A DNA stretch of 64,000 bases from Cryobacterium sp. PAMC25264 (lineage in GTDB: Bacteria > Actinomycetota > Actinomycetes > Actinomycetales > Microbacteriaceae), in the NCBI RefSeq assembly GCF_019443325.1, contig NZ_CP080383.1, positions 1,984,001-2,048,000 of the forward strand, given 5' to 3'. Numbering within the stretch: position 1 is the stretch's first letter; each line of letters opens with the position of its first letter. The notes under the pieces are model-generated. The model ran no database searches, had not been told where the DNA came from, and saw nothing but the letters and a program-made list of their open reading frames with translations. A program made the translations under genes and the position numbers. Below, piece after piece: positions 1-7,514 of the stretch.

Positions 1-662
1 ACGAGGCCTAGGCCGCCCACCAGCACCGTGAGGGTGTGGCCGGCCGCCACGGTGGCGCCCTCGACGCGGGTGTGCAGCACGGTGGGCCAGAGCAGCGCGA
101 TGGTGCCGATCACGGTGAGTCCCACCCAGCCGAGCAGGTTGAGGGCCAGGTGGCCGATGAAGAGCCGTTCGTAGTCCTCGCCGCCGCCGTCCAGGCGCGC
201 CATCAGGATGCCCAGGGTCACGCCCGCCGCCAGCATCACGGCGCTGGCCACGTAGTAGCGAATCAGCGGGGCGAACCGGCCGGGCATCGCCCCGCGGGTC
301 TGCAAGATGATCACCGCGGCGTGGGCGAGCGCGTTCAGGCCCACCAGGATGCCGCCGGCCAGCACCAGCGGATATCCGTCGATCACCATGCCCGTCATCA
401 CCAGCACCGAGCCCACGGTGTGTGTGCAGAGCCGCAGGCCGAGCGAGAGCCGGTGGCCGAGGGCCTTGCGGCGCAGCAGGGTGTCGGCGAAGTGCTGACT
501 CCAGATCAGGATGGCGGTGCTCACCGCGCCGAGCAGCAGCAGGTGCACGAGCAGCCAGCCCGATTCGGGCACCATGCGGTGCAGCAGGGTGAAGATCACC
601 GCAGCGGCCAGCCAGGCGGGCACCAGGCTGCCCGAGACGATGTGCCAGAGCTTGTCTTTCAC
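1..662 (-). CDS. Partial multi-pass membrane protein, possibly the N-terminal half of a membrane-anchored copper oxidase/nitrite reductase
   Basis: About 220 N-terminal residues are visible; the gene runs off the left edge. The GTG start overlaps the stop of the upstream gene by four bases (GTGA), so the two are translationally coupled. The visible part is about six hydrophobic segments with scattered histidines (for example near residues 7, 28, 40 and 57) and no soluble domain. Actinobacteria have long multicopper-oxidase/NirK proteins with such a membrane part in front, and the neighbouring NnrS-like, DUF2249 and Rieske genes fit a nitrite-to-NO function. The copper domain itself would lie outside the window, so this identity is inference. 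A second NnrS-type protein is an alternative. Confidence 0.5.
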   Translation of the reverse strand, partial: MKDKLWHIVSGSLVPAWLAAAVIFTLLHRMVPESGWLLVHLLLLGAVSTAILIWSQHFADTLLRRKALGHRLSLGLRLCTHTVGSVLVMTGMVIDGYPLVLAGGILVGLNALAHAAVIILQTRGAMPGRFAPLIRYYVASAVMLAAGVTLGILMARLDGGGEDYERLFIGHLALNLLGWVGLTVIGTIALLWPTVLHTRVEGATVAAGHTLTVLVGGLGL

Positions 663-1861
663 AGCAGCGACCCCCGCACAGGTGAGACCGATGGTGCGAC
701 GCGCTGCACCGTTCGGGCCGGCAACATGGCGTTACCGCGTACGACCGAGACCACGGCAATCGCCACGAACAGGAGCACCGCGACGATGTTGACGATTCCG
801 CCCCACTGCACCAGCACCGGCCAGCCGTAGGCGTCGCCGAGCAGCACCCGGGCCAGCAACGAGAGGTGCAGCAGTGCCGCCGGCAGGTACATGATCGGCC
901 GGTAGGGCAGCGGCCGGCGCAGCACGGCCGGCAGGATGGTGGGCGCGTGCGCCATGATCATCGACACCACGAAACCGAGGAACACCGCGTGCATCATGGC
1001 GTCGTAGCCGGGGCCGGAGTAGACCGGGCCGCGCAGCAGCCAGATGCCGCCGACCACCACCAGCCAGCCGTAGCCGGCCGGGAGACAGCAGGCCATGTAG
1101 CGGGGCAGCCCGGTAGAGCGCACCAGGCGGGTGGCCACATCGTGCCTGAACAACCAGGCCACCAGCGCGAGCATGCCGACGCCCAGCAGCGGGTAGCCGG
1201 TGACCGGCCAGACCAGAGCCACGACGGCGCCGAAGCAGAGGGTCAGGCCGATGCCAAGCATCCACGATTCGGCCCTGTAGTCGACCGTGGGTGAGATACG
1301 GGAGAGTTCGAGGCGCTCACCGGCGATGGTGAGAACCAGATAGAGAATGAGCAGCGGGGCCAGCTGTGGGATGCCGATGCCGCGCAACCAGAAGGTTGTG
1401 ACCATCAGGCCGGCGAGGGCACCGAGCACTTGCACTCCCGTGGAGACCGCGGCCTGTCTGCGCCAGATCTCGGCGTAGATGACCAGCAGCACCGCGCTAC
1501 CGGCGACCAGGGCGGCCTGGCCCAGGATCACCGGAAGCGGAGAGATGAGCGCGATGCCGCCGGAGCCGAGCAGACCGGGCGAGAGGTAGGCCCAACCGCG
1601 GCGCACGGCCACGGCACGCTCGAGCACCACGACGGTGCCCACGAAACCGAACACCATCAGCGGGCCGTGCACCTCGGCCAGCCGGGCGCTGTCGATGGGC
1701 GCCCAGACGCCGAGCAGGAGCAGGGCGCCGTTGAGGCCGGCGAGCAGGGCAATGCCGCCCAGGAGCAGGAAGACCAGTCGACCGGCCACGGTGGGCCGCA
1801 CGGTCGGACCAGCGCCGCGCGCGGCACTGCCGGTCTGGCGATACGGGCTGGGCGTGGTCAT
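659..1861 (-). CDS. NnrS-like polytopic membrane protein
   Basis: A 400-residue protein of about 11-12 hydrophobic helices after a short soluble N-terminus. Helix 2-3 carries EVHGPLMVFGFVG. A later helix reads MHAVFLGFVVSMIMAH, followed by a proline-rich turn and another His-bearing helix, a pattern seen in NnrS-type haem/copper membrane proteins linked to NO metabolism. It sits between a DUF2249 gene upstream (46 bp gap) and the partial membrane gene downstream (4-base overlap), so all three probably share one transcript from the promoter near 2310-2336. Function is inferred from context and general resemblance; a plain 'hypothetical membrane protein' would also be defensible. Confidence 0.55.
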   Translation of the reverse strand: MTTPSPYRQTGSAARGAGPTVRPTVAGRLVFLLLGGIALLAGLNGALLLLGVWAPIDSARLAEVHGPLMVFGFVGTVVVLERAVAVRRGWAYLSPGLLGSGGIALISPLPVILGQAALVAGSAVLLVIYAEIWRRQAAVSTGVQVLGALAGLMVTTFWLRGIGIPQLAPLLILYLVLTIAGERLELSRISPTVDYRAESWMLGIGLTLCFGAVVALVWPVTGYPLLGVGMLALVAWLFRHDVATRLVRSTGLPRYMACCLPAGYGWLVVVGGIWLLRGPVYSGPGYDAMMHAVFLGFVVSMIMAHAPTILPAVLRRPLPYRPIMYLPAALLHLSLLARVLLGDAYGWPVLVQWGGIVNIVAVLLFVAIAVVSVVRGNAMLPARTVQRVAPSVSPVRGSLL

Positions 1862-1907
1862 CGGCGGCGGCTGTCAGGTCTGAGGGTCAGGTCAGGCTGG
1901 GGCGGGC

Positions 1908-2246
1908 TCAGTTGGCGCGGGTGAGACGGATGGTCCAGGTTTCGGGTCCGTTCTCCAGGTAGGAGATGAGGAACTCACCGGGGCGGCTGCTCTCGAGCTG
2001 GCCGAGCAGGGGCAGCGGGTTGTGCGAGGCGACCAGATCAAGGGCGAAACCCGGCTTGATGGCGCCGAGTGCGCCGAAGATCGTGGCGTGACGGATCGCG
2101 TGCGGGATCGTGCGGGAATCCAGGACGATCTTCTCTTCGCCTTCGTGTCCGCAGGCGCAGGCGTGCGCTGCGGGTGTCCCAACGGTGGCCTCGGCATCGA
2201 CAGCGCCGGGACGGCTGGAGGACAGGGTGATCGGTTCGGCGGTCAT
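1908..2246 (-). CDS. DUF2249 domain protein
   Basis: 112 residues. The N-terminal 35 residues are low-complexity with a CACGHE cysteine/histidine cluster; residues about 40-110 are the DUF2249 fold, recognisable from LDSRTIPHAIRHA, the long helix after it and the C-terminal strands. DUF2249 proteins are common beside denitrification and NO-detoxification genes in actinobacteria and are thought to have a redox or metal role, but no reaction is established. A strong ribosome site (GAAGGAG) lies 7 bp before the ATG. It is the first gene of a leftward operon with the NnrS-like gene and is divergent from the Rieske gene. Confidence 0.75.
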   Translation of the reverse strand: MTAEPITLSSSRPGAVDAEATVGTPAAHACACGHEGEEKIVLDSRTIPHAIRHATIFGALGAIKPGFALDLVASHNPLPLLGQLESSRPGEFLISYLENGPETWTIRLTRAN

Positions 2247-2307
2247 GGTTTTCTCCTTCGGCCGGGTCGAATGACCCTAGAGGGCCACTTTAGATGATCA
2301 GTATCCT

Positions 2308-2336
2308 TTTAATCGGGACGTTCGTCCCATGGTCAA
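2308..2336 (-). promoter_or_regulatory. Candidate promoter with an operator palindrome in its spacer
   Basis: Reading leftward, TTGACC (2336-2331) and ATTAAA (2313-2308) are 17 bp apart, a plausible -35/-10 pair for the DUF2249 operon. The perfect palindrome GGGACGTTCGTCCC (2315-2328) fills the spacer, where a bound repressor would block polymerase. It is also about 47 bp before the divergent Rieske start. The adjacent SufR-like regulator is the obvious candidate to bind it; that is inference. Confidence 0.45.
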
Positions 2337-2374
2337 GGCCGGACTCGACATCGACCGGCGGAAATGAGGAACAG

Positions 2375-2713
2375 GTGGCAACCAGGGTCTGCGCAGAATC
2401 CGAGCTGGAGCTCGGTGAAGCGATCAAGATGATGGTCGACGGCGTGGCGGTGGCTCTGGTGAAAGACAGCGCCGGCAACTGCTTCGCTCTGGGTGACATG
2501 TGTTCACACGCCGACATCTCGCTCTCCGACGGCTTCGTCGAGGGCGACGACCTGGAGTGCTGGGCGCACGGCGGCCGCTTCGAGCTGTCCACCGGGCGGG
2601 CGCGCACCCTCCCGGCATCCGAGCCCGTCCCCGTCTATCCCCTGACCATCATCGACGGCGACGTCTACGTCGACGTGACCACCCAGGTGGACGTCTCCTC
2701 CTACGTCCCCTAG
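2375..2713 (+). CDS. Rieske [2Fe-2S] ferredoxin, Suf-cluster type
   Basis: Taken from the GTG at 2375, which has AGGA four bases upstream, giving 112 residues; an in-frame start at 2294 would add a signal-like stretch without family support. The two Rieske ligand pairs are C43-S-H45 and C62-W-A-H65, spaced as in small non-haem-oxygenase ferredoxins. The sequence resembles the Rieske protein that sits inside actinobacterial suf operons, here paired convergently with a SufR-like gene but without sufBDCSU. Likely an electron carrier for the neighbouring nitrogen-oxide enzymes, or a leftover of a duplicated suf module. Its partner is unknown. Confidence 0.75.
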   Translation: MATRVCAESELELGEAIKMMVDGVAVALVKDSAGNCFALGDMCSHADISLSDGFVEGDDLECWAHGGRFELSTGRARTLPASEPVPVYPLTIIDGDVYVDVTTQVDVSSYVP

Positions 2714-2716
2714 TCC

Positions 2717-2777
2717 CGCGAACCGTGAGAAAAGCCCCAGAATCCGGCGAATTCTGGGGCTTTTCTCTCAGTTCGCG
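2717..2777. terminator. Bidirectional terminator-like palindrome, family copy 1
   Basis: Imperfect 61-bp palindrome with outer arms CGCGAACCGTGAG / CTCTCAGTTCGCG and an inner stem AAAAGCCCCAGAAT / ATTCTGGGGCTTTT around a TCCGGCGA loop. It lies between two convergent genes and overlaps the last codons of the SufR-like gene by ten bases. Related copies occur at 25757-27261 (split by an insertion sequence) and 47289-47349. Confidence 0.7.
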
Positions 2778-3457
2778 AGGGTGGCGGGCAGGTGAACGAG
2801 ACAGAGGGTCGGCTGCACGAAGGGCTCCAGACGGATGCCCTCGGCGTCGTGTCCGAGGGAAGTCACCAGCCCCTTGATGAGACCGAGGTGCACCGAACAG
2901 ACCACGCCGGGATTCTCCCGCGCCTCGGCCCGGAACGGGCACGCGGTGAGCGCGATCGTGGTCTCGTCGGGCCGCACTTCAGGCTCGAAGCCGATCTCGG
3001 TGAGCACCCGCAGCAGCGGTGGCATGACGGTGGCGACCGGCGCGTCGAGGGTGTCGGGGGCCACGGCATCCGCCACGTCCGCGTACTGCGCCGACCAGCG
3101 CTCGCCGGCCCGCACCGAGCGGGCTCGGCCGCCGTCGTCGTCTTCGCTGATGACCGCGGCAAGGGCCTGCGCGAGCTGCTGCTGGGCCGTCTCAACCGGC
3201 AGCGGTGCCGCCACCGCGCTGAACAGCACCTGGGGTCGGCCGCGCTGGCCGGCCCGGGCTACCTGACGCTCCACGAGCCCGGCGGCCTCGAGCTGCTCCA
3301 GGTGAAAACGGGCAGTGGTGATGTGCAGGCCAAGGGCCTCGGCAACGGCACCCACGCCCATGGGTTCGGCGGACCCAGTGATCAGGGCGAGCGCTCGACG
3401 GCGCGGCTCGCTGGCCAGGGCGGTATGCCGGGCATCGTTCTGCGTGGTCGCAACCAT
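2768..3457 (-). CDS. SufR-like Fe-S-type HTH transcriptional regulator (copy 1)
   Basis: 229 residues. Residues about 15-80 form a winged helix-turn-helix (VGAVAEALGLHITTARFHL) ending in a GRP wing motif. The C-terminal half carries Cys173, Cys187 and Cys219 with the block NPGVVCSVHLGLIKG, the layout of SufR-type repressors that hold an iron-sulfur cluster and respond to iron, oxygen or NO. The regulator at 18336-19004 shares this architecture, including the 31-residue gap between the second and third cysteine. It is convergent with the Rieske gene and follows moaA on the same strand. Probable targets are the local nitrogen-oxide genes; this is inference from position. Confidence 0.7.
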   Translation of the reverse strand: MVATTQNDARHTALASEPRRRALALITGSAEPMGVGAVAEALGLHITTARFHLEQLEAAGLVERQVARAGQRGRPQVLFSAVAAPLPVETAQQQLAQALAAVISEDDDGGRARSVRAGERWSAQYADVADAVAPDTLDAPVATVMPPLLRVLTEIGFEPEVRPDETTIALTACPFRAEARENPGVVCSVHLGLIKGLVTSLGHDAEGIRLEPFVQPTLCLVHLPATLAN

Positions 3458-3501
3458 GTATTTACAGTAGCAGCGTGCGGTTTAATCGGCTCTGATGGCG
3501 G

Positions 3502-4615
3502 TCATCCGCCGATGTAGGACATCTCGATTTTCTTACCACCAGGTGCGCGCACCGCGCCGGTCTGGGCACTGCGCAGCTGCGAGGCTCGGTCGGTGCGCTG
3601 GCGCCAGATGGCGCCCATCGCGGCGGAGAGCTGCTCGTCGCTGCTGCCGTCGCGGAGCAGCGCGCGCAGGTCATGGCCCTCGCTGGCGAACAGGCAGGTG
3701 AACAGCTTGCCGTCGGTGGAGACCCGGCGCGGGAGCAGGTGTGGCAGAACGACTGGGTGACACTGGAGATGAGGCCGATCTCGCCCTCACCGTCGAGATA
3801 GCGCCAGCGCCGGCTGGTCTCACCGGTGTAGTTGGGGGCCACTTCTTCCAGCGGCAACTCGGCGTGGATGCGGTCGCGCACCTCGCTGGACGGCAGCACG
3901 GCCGCCATGTCCCAGCCGTTGCTTGTGCCCACGTCCATGAACTCTATGAAACGCAGGATGTAGGGCGTGCCCTTGAAATGCGTGCCATGTTGACGATGTC
4001 GTGGTCGTTCTGGCCGCGCTTGACCACCATGTTGATCTTGATCGGACCGAGGCCCACCGCGTGGGCGGCGTCCAGGCCCGCCAGGATGCGGGCGACCGGG
4101 AAGTTGACGTCGTTCATGGCCCGGAAGGTGGTGTCATCCAGGGAATCGAGGGACACCGTCACCCGCTTGAGGCCGGCATCCTTGAGCGCCTGCGCCTTCA
4201 TCGCCAGCGCCGAGCCGTTGGTGGTGAGGGCGATGTCGACCGGGCGTCCGGCAGGGGTGCGGAGCGCTGCGAGCATCGCGATGAGTTCCTCGAGGCCCTT
4301 GCGCAGCAGCGGTTCGCCGCCGGTGAGCCGGATCTTCTCCACGCCGTGCGCCACCGAGATGCGGGCCAGCCGGGTCATCTCCTCGAAAGAGAGCATCTCG
4401 TCCCGGGGCATGAACGCGAAGTCCTTGCCGAAGACCTCTTTGGGCATGCAATACACGCAGCGGAAGTTGCACCGGTCCGTGACTGACAGTCGCAGATCGT
4501 GCAGCGGTCGGTCGAGGGTGTCCACGAGCGGCGCATCCCGGTGCAGGGCAGGTCCGACCGGCACAGCATCGGCCAGGGGCTCGATGAGGTGCACGGGGAT
4601 CGAAGCGCCGGACAT
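3502..4615 (-). pseudogene. moaA: moaA, GTP 3',8-cyclase, with two apparent frameshifts
   Basis: Radical-SAM enzyme that begins molybdenum cofactor synthesis by converting GTP to 3',8-cyclo-GTP; NarG needs this cofactor. The N-terminal cluster motif CNFRCVYC, the GGEPLLR motif, the C-terminal CHTC plus a third Cys 13 residues on, and the terminal Gly-Gly are all present. The frame breaks twice: near 3980 (one G missing on the plus strand, before the HFKGTPY segment) and near 3726 (one base missing in the CCCGG run). Restoring both gives a normal protein of about 371 residues. Both breaks are single-base deletions beside G/C runs, so sequencing error is more likely than true decay. Confidence 0.9.
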
Positions 4616-4629
4616 ACACCGACCCTAAC

Positions 4630-4644
4630 CCCGAACTGTTCGGG
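4630..4644. promoter_or_regulatory. Palindrome upstream of moaA
   Basis: CCCGAACTGTTCGGG is a perfect 7-bp inverted repeat with a one-base centre, 15 bp before the moaA start in the divergent moaA/narK spacer. Possible operator. No matching copy was seen at the other nitrate promoters, so the regulator is unknown. Confidence 0.3.
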
Positions 4645-4807
4645 CTCGCCCCGCGGTTGCCCCCACCACTTCGCAGGCATTGCCGTATCCGTCGTAATCA
4701 TTTTTCACGGTGTTCGCTCGTTGTCGGGTCCACCGGCGGCGGTCAGGCTGACCGAGGGCGCACCAACAGGGCGCGCTCTCACCCCCGACCGGAAACCAGG
4801 AGCTCTC

Positions 4808-6130
4808 ATGTCAGCCGCTTCCACCGCCGTCAGCAGCCGTCTCAAACCGGACCTGTCCAATTGGGACCCGGAGAACGAAGAGACCTGGGATTCCAAGCTC
4901 GCCTGGCGAACCCTGTGGATTACCACCTTCAGCCTCACCCTCGCCTTCGCCTCCTGGTACCTGGTGAGCGCGATCGCGCCTCGGCTCAACGACATCGGCT
5001 ATTCGCTCTCATCGAGCCAGTTGTACTGGCTAGTGGCCCTGCCCGGCCTCGCCGCCGGAATCCTGCGCCTGGTCTTTATGTTCCTGCCGCCCATCATGGG
5101 CACTCGCAACCTGGTGGCGATGTCCTCGGGGCTTTTGATCCTGCCGATGCTCGGGTGGACCCTCGCGGTGCGCGACACATCGACCCCGTTCTGGGTGTTG
5201 CTCTGCCTGTCGTTCTCGGCCGGCATCGGCGGCGGCGCATTCTCCGGATTGATGGCGTCCACCAGTTACTTCTTTCCCAAGCGCCTGGCCGGCACGGCAC
5301 TCGGTCTGCAGGCGGGCCTGGGCAACTTCGGCATCGGCCTGATTCAGTTCCTGCTGCCCTGGGTGGTGGGCTTCGGCCTGCTCGGCACGGCGGCGCTCAC
5401 CCCGCAGTCCAGCGCCAACGGTGAACTCATCTGGCTGCACAACGGTGGGCTGGTGCTCATTCCCTGGGCCGTGCTCGCCATGGTTCTCTCGATTCTGTAC
5501 CTGCGCCGGGTGCCGATCACGGCCAACTTCGCCCAGCAGATCGACATCTTCAGGGTCAAGCACACCTGGATCATGACCGCCATCTACCTGATGAGCTTCG
5601 GCGCCTACAGCGGCCTAGCCGCCCAGATGGGCCTGATCATCCTCAACGTTTACGGTGACTTCCCGGATGCCCCCAACCCTCTGGCCTTCGCCTTCATCGG
5701 CCCCGTGGTGGGTGCCGCTGTGCGTGCCGCGTGCGGCCCGTTCTGCGACAGGTTCGGCGGCGCGATCTTCACCTTTGTCGGCGGTGCCGGCATGGTCGTG
5801 GGGACGATCGTCACCGCGTTCTTCCTCACACCGTCCTCCGTGGGTGAGTTCTGGGGCTTTTTGACCGGCATGTTGATCATCTTCTTCTTCGCCGGCCTGG
5901 CCAACGGTGGCACCTTCAAGCAGATGCCGATGCTTTTCCCCAAGCGTCAGGCCGGCGGCGCTATCGCCTGGACCTCAGCGATCGCCGCGTTCGGTCCGTT
6001 CATCGTGGGTATCGCGCTCACGGCCATCAGCCCCATTGCGTTCTTCATCGGCTGCGCCGTGTTCTGCGTCTTCTGCACGGTTCTGGCCTGGGTGTATTAC
6101 GCCCGGCCGAACGCCCCGTACCCCGGCTAA
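4808..6130 (+). CDS. narK: NarK nitrate/nitrite transporter (MFS)
   Basis: 440 residues from the ATG at 4808, with AGGAG six bases upstream; a longer open frame from 4499 has no family support. About 12 transmembrane helices. The glycine-rich nitrate signature occurs as GIGGGAFSGLM in helix 5, and its second-half counterpart as GLANGGTFKQMP. Arginines in the central helices would bind the anion. It imports nitrate for the Nar reductase or exchanges it for nitrite. It is transcribed away from moaA and separated from the convergent chelatase gene by a hairpin. Confidence 0.92.
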   Translation: MSAASTAVSSRLKPDLSNWDPENEETWDSKLAWRTLWITTFSLTLAFASWYLVSAIAPRLNDIGYSLSSSQLYWLVALPGLAAGILRLVFMFLPPIMGTRNLVAMSSGLLILPMLGWTLAVRDTSTPFWVLLCLSFSAGIGGGAFSGLMASTSYFFPKRLAGTALGLQAGLGNFGIGLIQFLLPWVVGFGLLGTAALTPQSSANGELIWLHNGGLVLIPWAVLAMVLSILYLRRVPITANFAQQIDIFRVKHTWIMTAIYLMSFGAYSGLAAQMGLIILNVYGDFPDAPNPLAFAFIGPVVGAAVRAACGPFCDRFGGAIFTFVGGAGMVVGTIVTAFFLTPSSVGEFWGFLTGMLIIFFFAGLANGGTFKQMPMLFPKRQAGGAIAWTSAIAAFGPFIVGIALTAISPIAFFIGCAVFCVFCTVLAWVYYARPNAPYPG

Positions 6131-6151
6131 TCCACACCGCGGCCAACCGCT

Positions 6152-6175
6152 GCCGGCACCCGCCCGGGTGCCGGC
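6152..6175. terminator. Bidirectional hairpin between narK and the chelatase gene
   Basis: Ten-base perfect arms GCCGGCACCC / GGGTGCCGGC with a four-base loop, between two convergent stops. There is no T-run, so it may act as a transcript-end stabiliser or a weak terminator. Confidence 0.55.
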
Positions 6176-6177
6176 CG

Positions 6178-6915
6178 TCAGCCGGCGGCGTTGCTGTAGC
6201 GGTCGAGGAGTACTTCCACCAGCGCGGCGGGAGGCTCCTCACCGTCGACGAGGAGGGCGGAGCTGACGATGTCGGCGCCCGCCCTCCCGGCCATGGCCGC
6301 GAAGGTTCCCGGGGCCAGAAGGTAGCTGGCGACAACCACACGCGCCCCGGGAAATTCGGAGCGGGCAGCCTGCACGGCCTCTGGCAGGCGGGGTTGTGCA
6401 GCGGTGATGAAGGCGACCGTGACCGCACGATTGAGCAGCGCCGAGAGCTGTGCACCCGCGGCGTGGCAATCCGCCACGGCGTTCTGGTCGCTGGACCCTG
6501 CTGCGGCAAGAATCAGCCTGTCACCGTCGGCGAGACCGCATTCAGTGAGGCGGCGGGCCACGATCTCCGTGATCCTGGTATCGGGTCCGAGTGCGGCCGT
6601 CACAGTGACCCGGCGCGGCGCAGCAGCTGCCACGGCGTTCGCGAGGTCGAATCTCACGTGGTAACCGGCTGAAATCAGGAGCGGGACGATGACTGTGTCT
6701 CGCCCGGGCTCGGCTTCGGCGAGGCACTGCGGCACATCCGGTTGCTGCACGTCAACGAATCCGCCCACCACCGGGGTCTCGGCTCTCACTGCGGCCAGCT
6801 CGCGGGTCGCCGCCTCTACCAATCGGAGCACGGCGCGCTGAGCGACGGGGTCGCGGGAGCCGTGCGAGGCGAGCAGCAGGAGCGGGGCGACCCTCACAGC
6901 CGGTTCGGCAGTCAT
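6178..6915 (-). CDS. Sirohydrochlorin chelatase (CbiX/SirB family)
   Basis: 245 residues from the ATG at 6915, whose first base is the last base of the nirD stop; longer in-frame starts lack support. Two homologous halves are visible. The first opens with LLLASHGSRDP, where the histidine is the expected metal/tetrapyrrole ligand, and the motif LISAGYHVRFDL follows around residue 95. The protein inserts iron into sirohydrochlorin to make sirohaem, the cofactor of NirB. Pairing with nirD fits this role. A cobalt chelatase for cobalamin is less likely, since no cob genes are nearby. Confidence 0.8.
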   Translation of the reverse strand: MTAEPAVRVAPLLLLASHGSRDPVAQRAVLRLVEAATRELAAVRAETPVVGGFVDVQQPDVPQCLAEAEPGRDTVIVPLLISAGYHVRFDLANAVAAAAPRRVTVTAALGPDTRITEIVARRLTECGLADGDRLILAAAGSSDQNAVADCHAAGAQLSALLNRAVTVAFITAAQPRLPEAVQAARSEFPGARVVVASYLLAPGTFAAMAGRAGADIVSSALLVDGEEPPAALVEVLLDRYSNAAG

Positions 6916-7310
6916 CAGGCGGCGGTGTGCGCCGACGCCTCCGAGACGAGACGTACCCGCACGGAGCCAGACTCGACACTGGTCTCGAACGTCCGCAGGC
7001 ACAGGTCGGCCGAGTTAAGGCATTCCCCGCTCGCGAGGTCGTACACCTGCTTGTGCAGCGGTGAGGTCAGCGTCACCCGGTCGCCGTGCGATCCGACAAT
7101 GCCACGACACATCACATACGAGCCCGTGGCGGGGTCTTGATTGGAGACGGCGTACACGGTTCCGTCGGGCATCCGCACCAGGGCGAGCTGTTCACCGTCG
7201 ACGATCGCGGCTTCTGCCCAGAGCGGTTCGAGGTCGGAGAGGGCGCACACCTCTACCCAGCCGGCGCCGGCCTCGGTGCTCCGCGTGGTCGTGTCGTGTG
7301 TGGTGAACAT
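6915..7310 (-). CDS. nirD: NirD, small subunit of assimilatory NAD(P)H nitrite reductase
   Basis: 131 residues with a Rieske-like beta fold. The cluster ligands are absent (MCRG and SPLHKQ stand where C-x-H and C-x-x-H would be), as in other NirD proteins. It partners NirB in reducing nitrite to ammonia. Unusually it is not downstream of nirB but divergent from it across a 204-bp spacer, and is instead coupled to the chelatase gene by a one-base stop/start overlap. Confidence 0.88.
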   Translation of the reverse strand: MFTTHDTTTRSTEAGAGWVEVCALSDLEPLWAEAAIVDGEQLALVRMPDGTVYAVSNQDPATGSYVMCRGIVGSHGDRVTLTSPLHKQVYDLASGECLNSADLCLRTFETSVESGSVRVRLVSEASAHTAA

Positions 7311-7514
7311 GATGCCCTTCGATTTCGGCGCCGGGCCAGTGGATGCGTGCGGCGCCCCTTCAGGTTACCCACGCGCCGGGGGTCTGCCTCGGGACCTACG
7401 ACCCTTATATGGCGCGCGCGCGTATGACTTACTGGACAGACGCCATGAGGTCGGCCTGGTGGCGGTTGACGCCATCGGGATTACGCGGCCTGATCCACTC
7501 CGAGAGGTGCCGCG

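Noticed and set aside
36-830. 264-codon open frame on the plus strand at the left end
   Set aside because: His/Gln/Arg-rich shadow of the two leftward membrane genes, which overlap by four bases and have clear hydrophobic helices.
6915-7310. NirD as an iron-sulfur Rieske protein
   Set aside because: The Cys/His ligand pairs are missing, as is normal for NirD.
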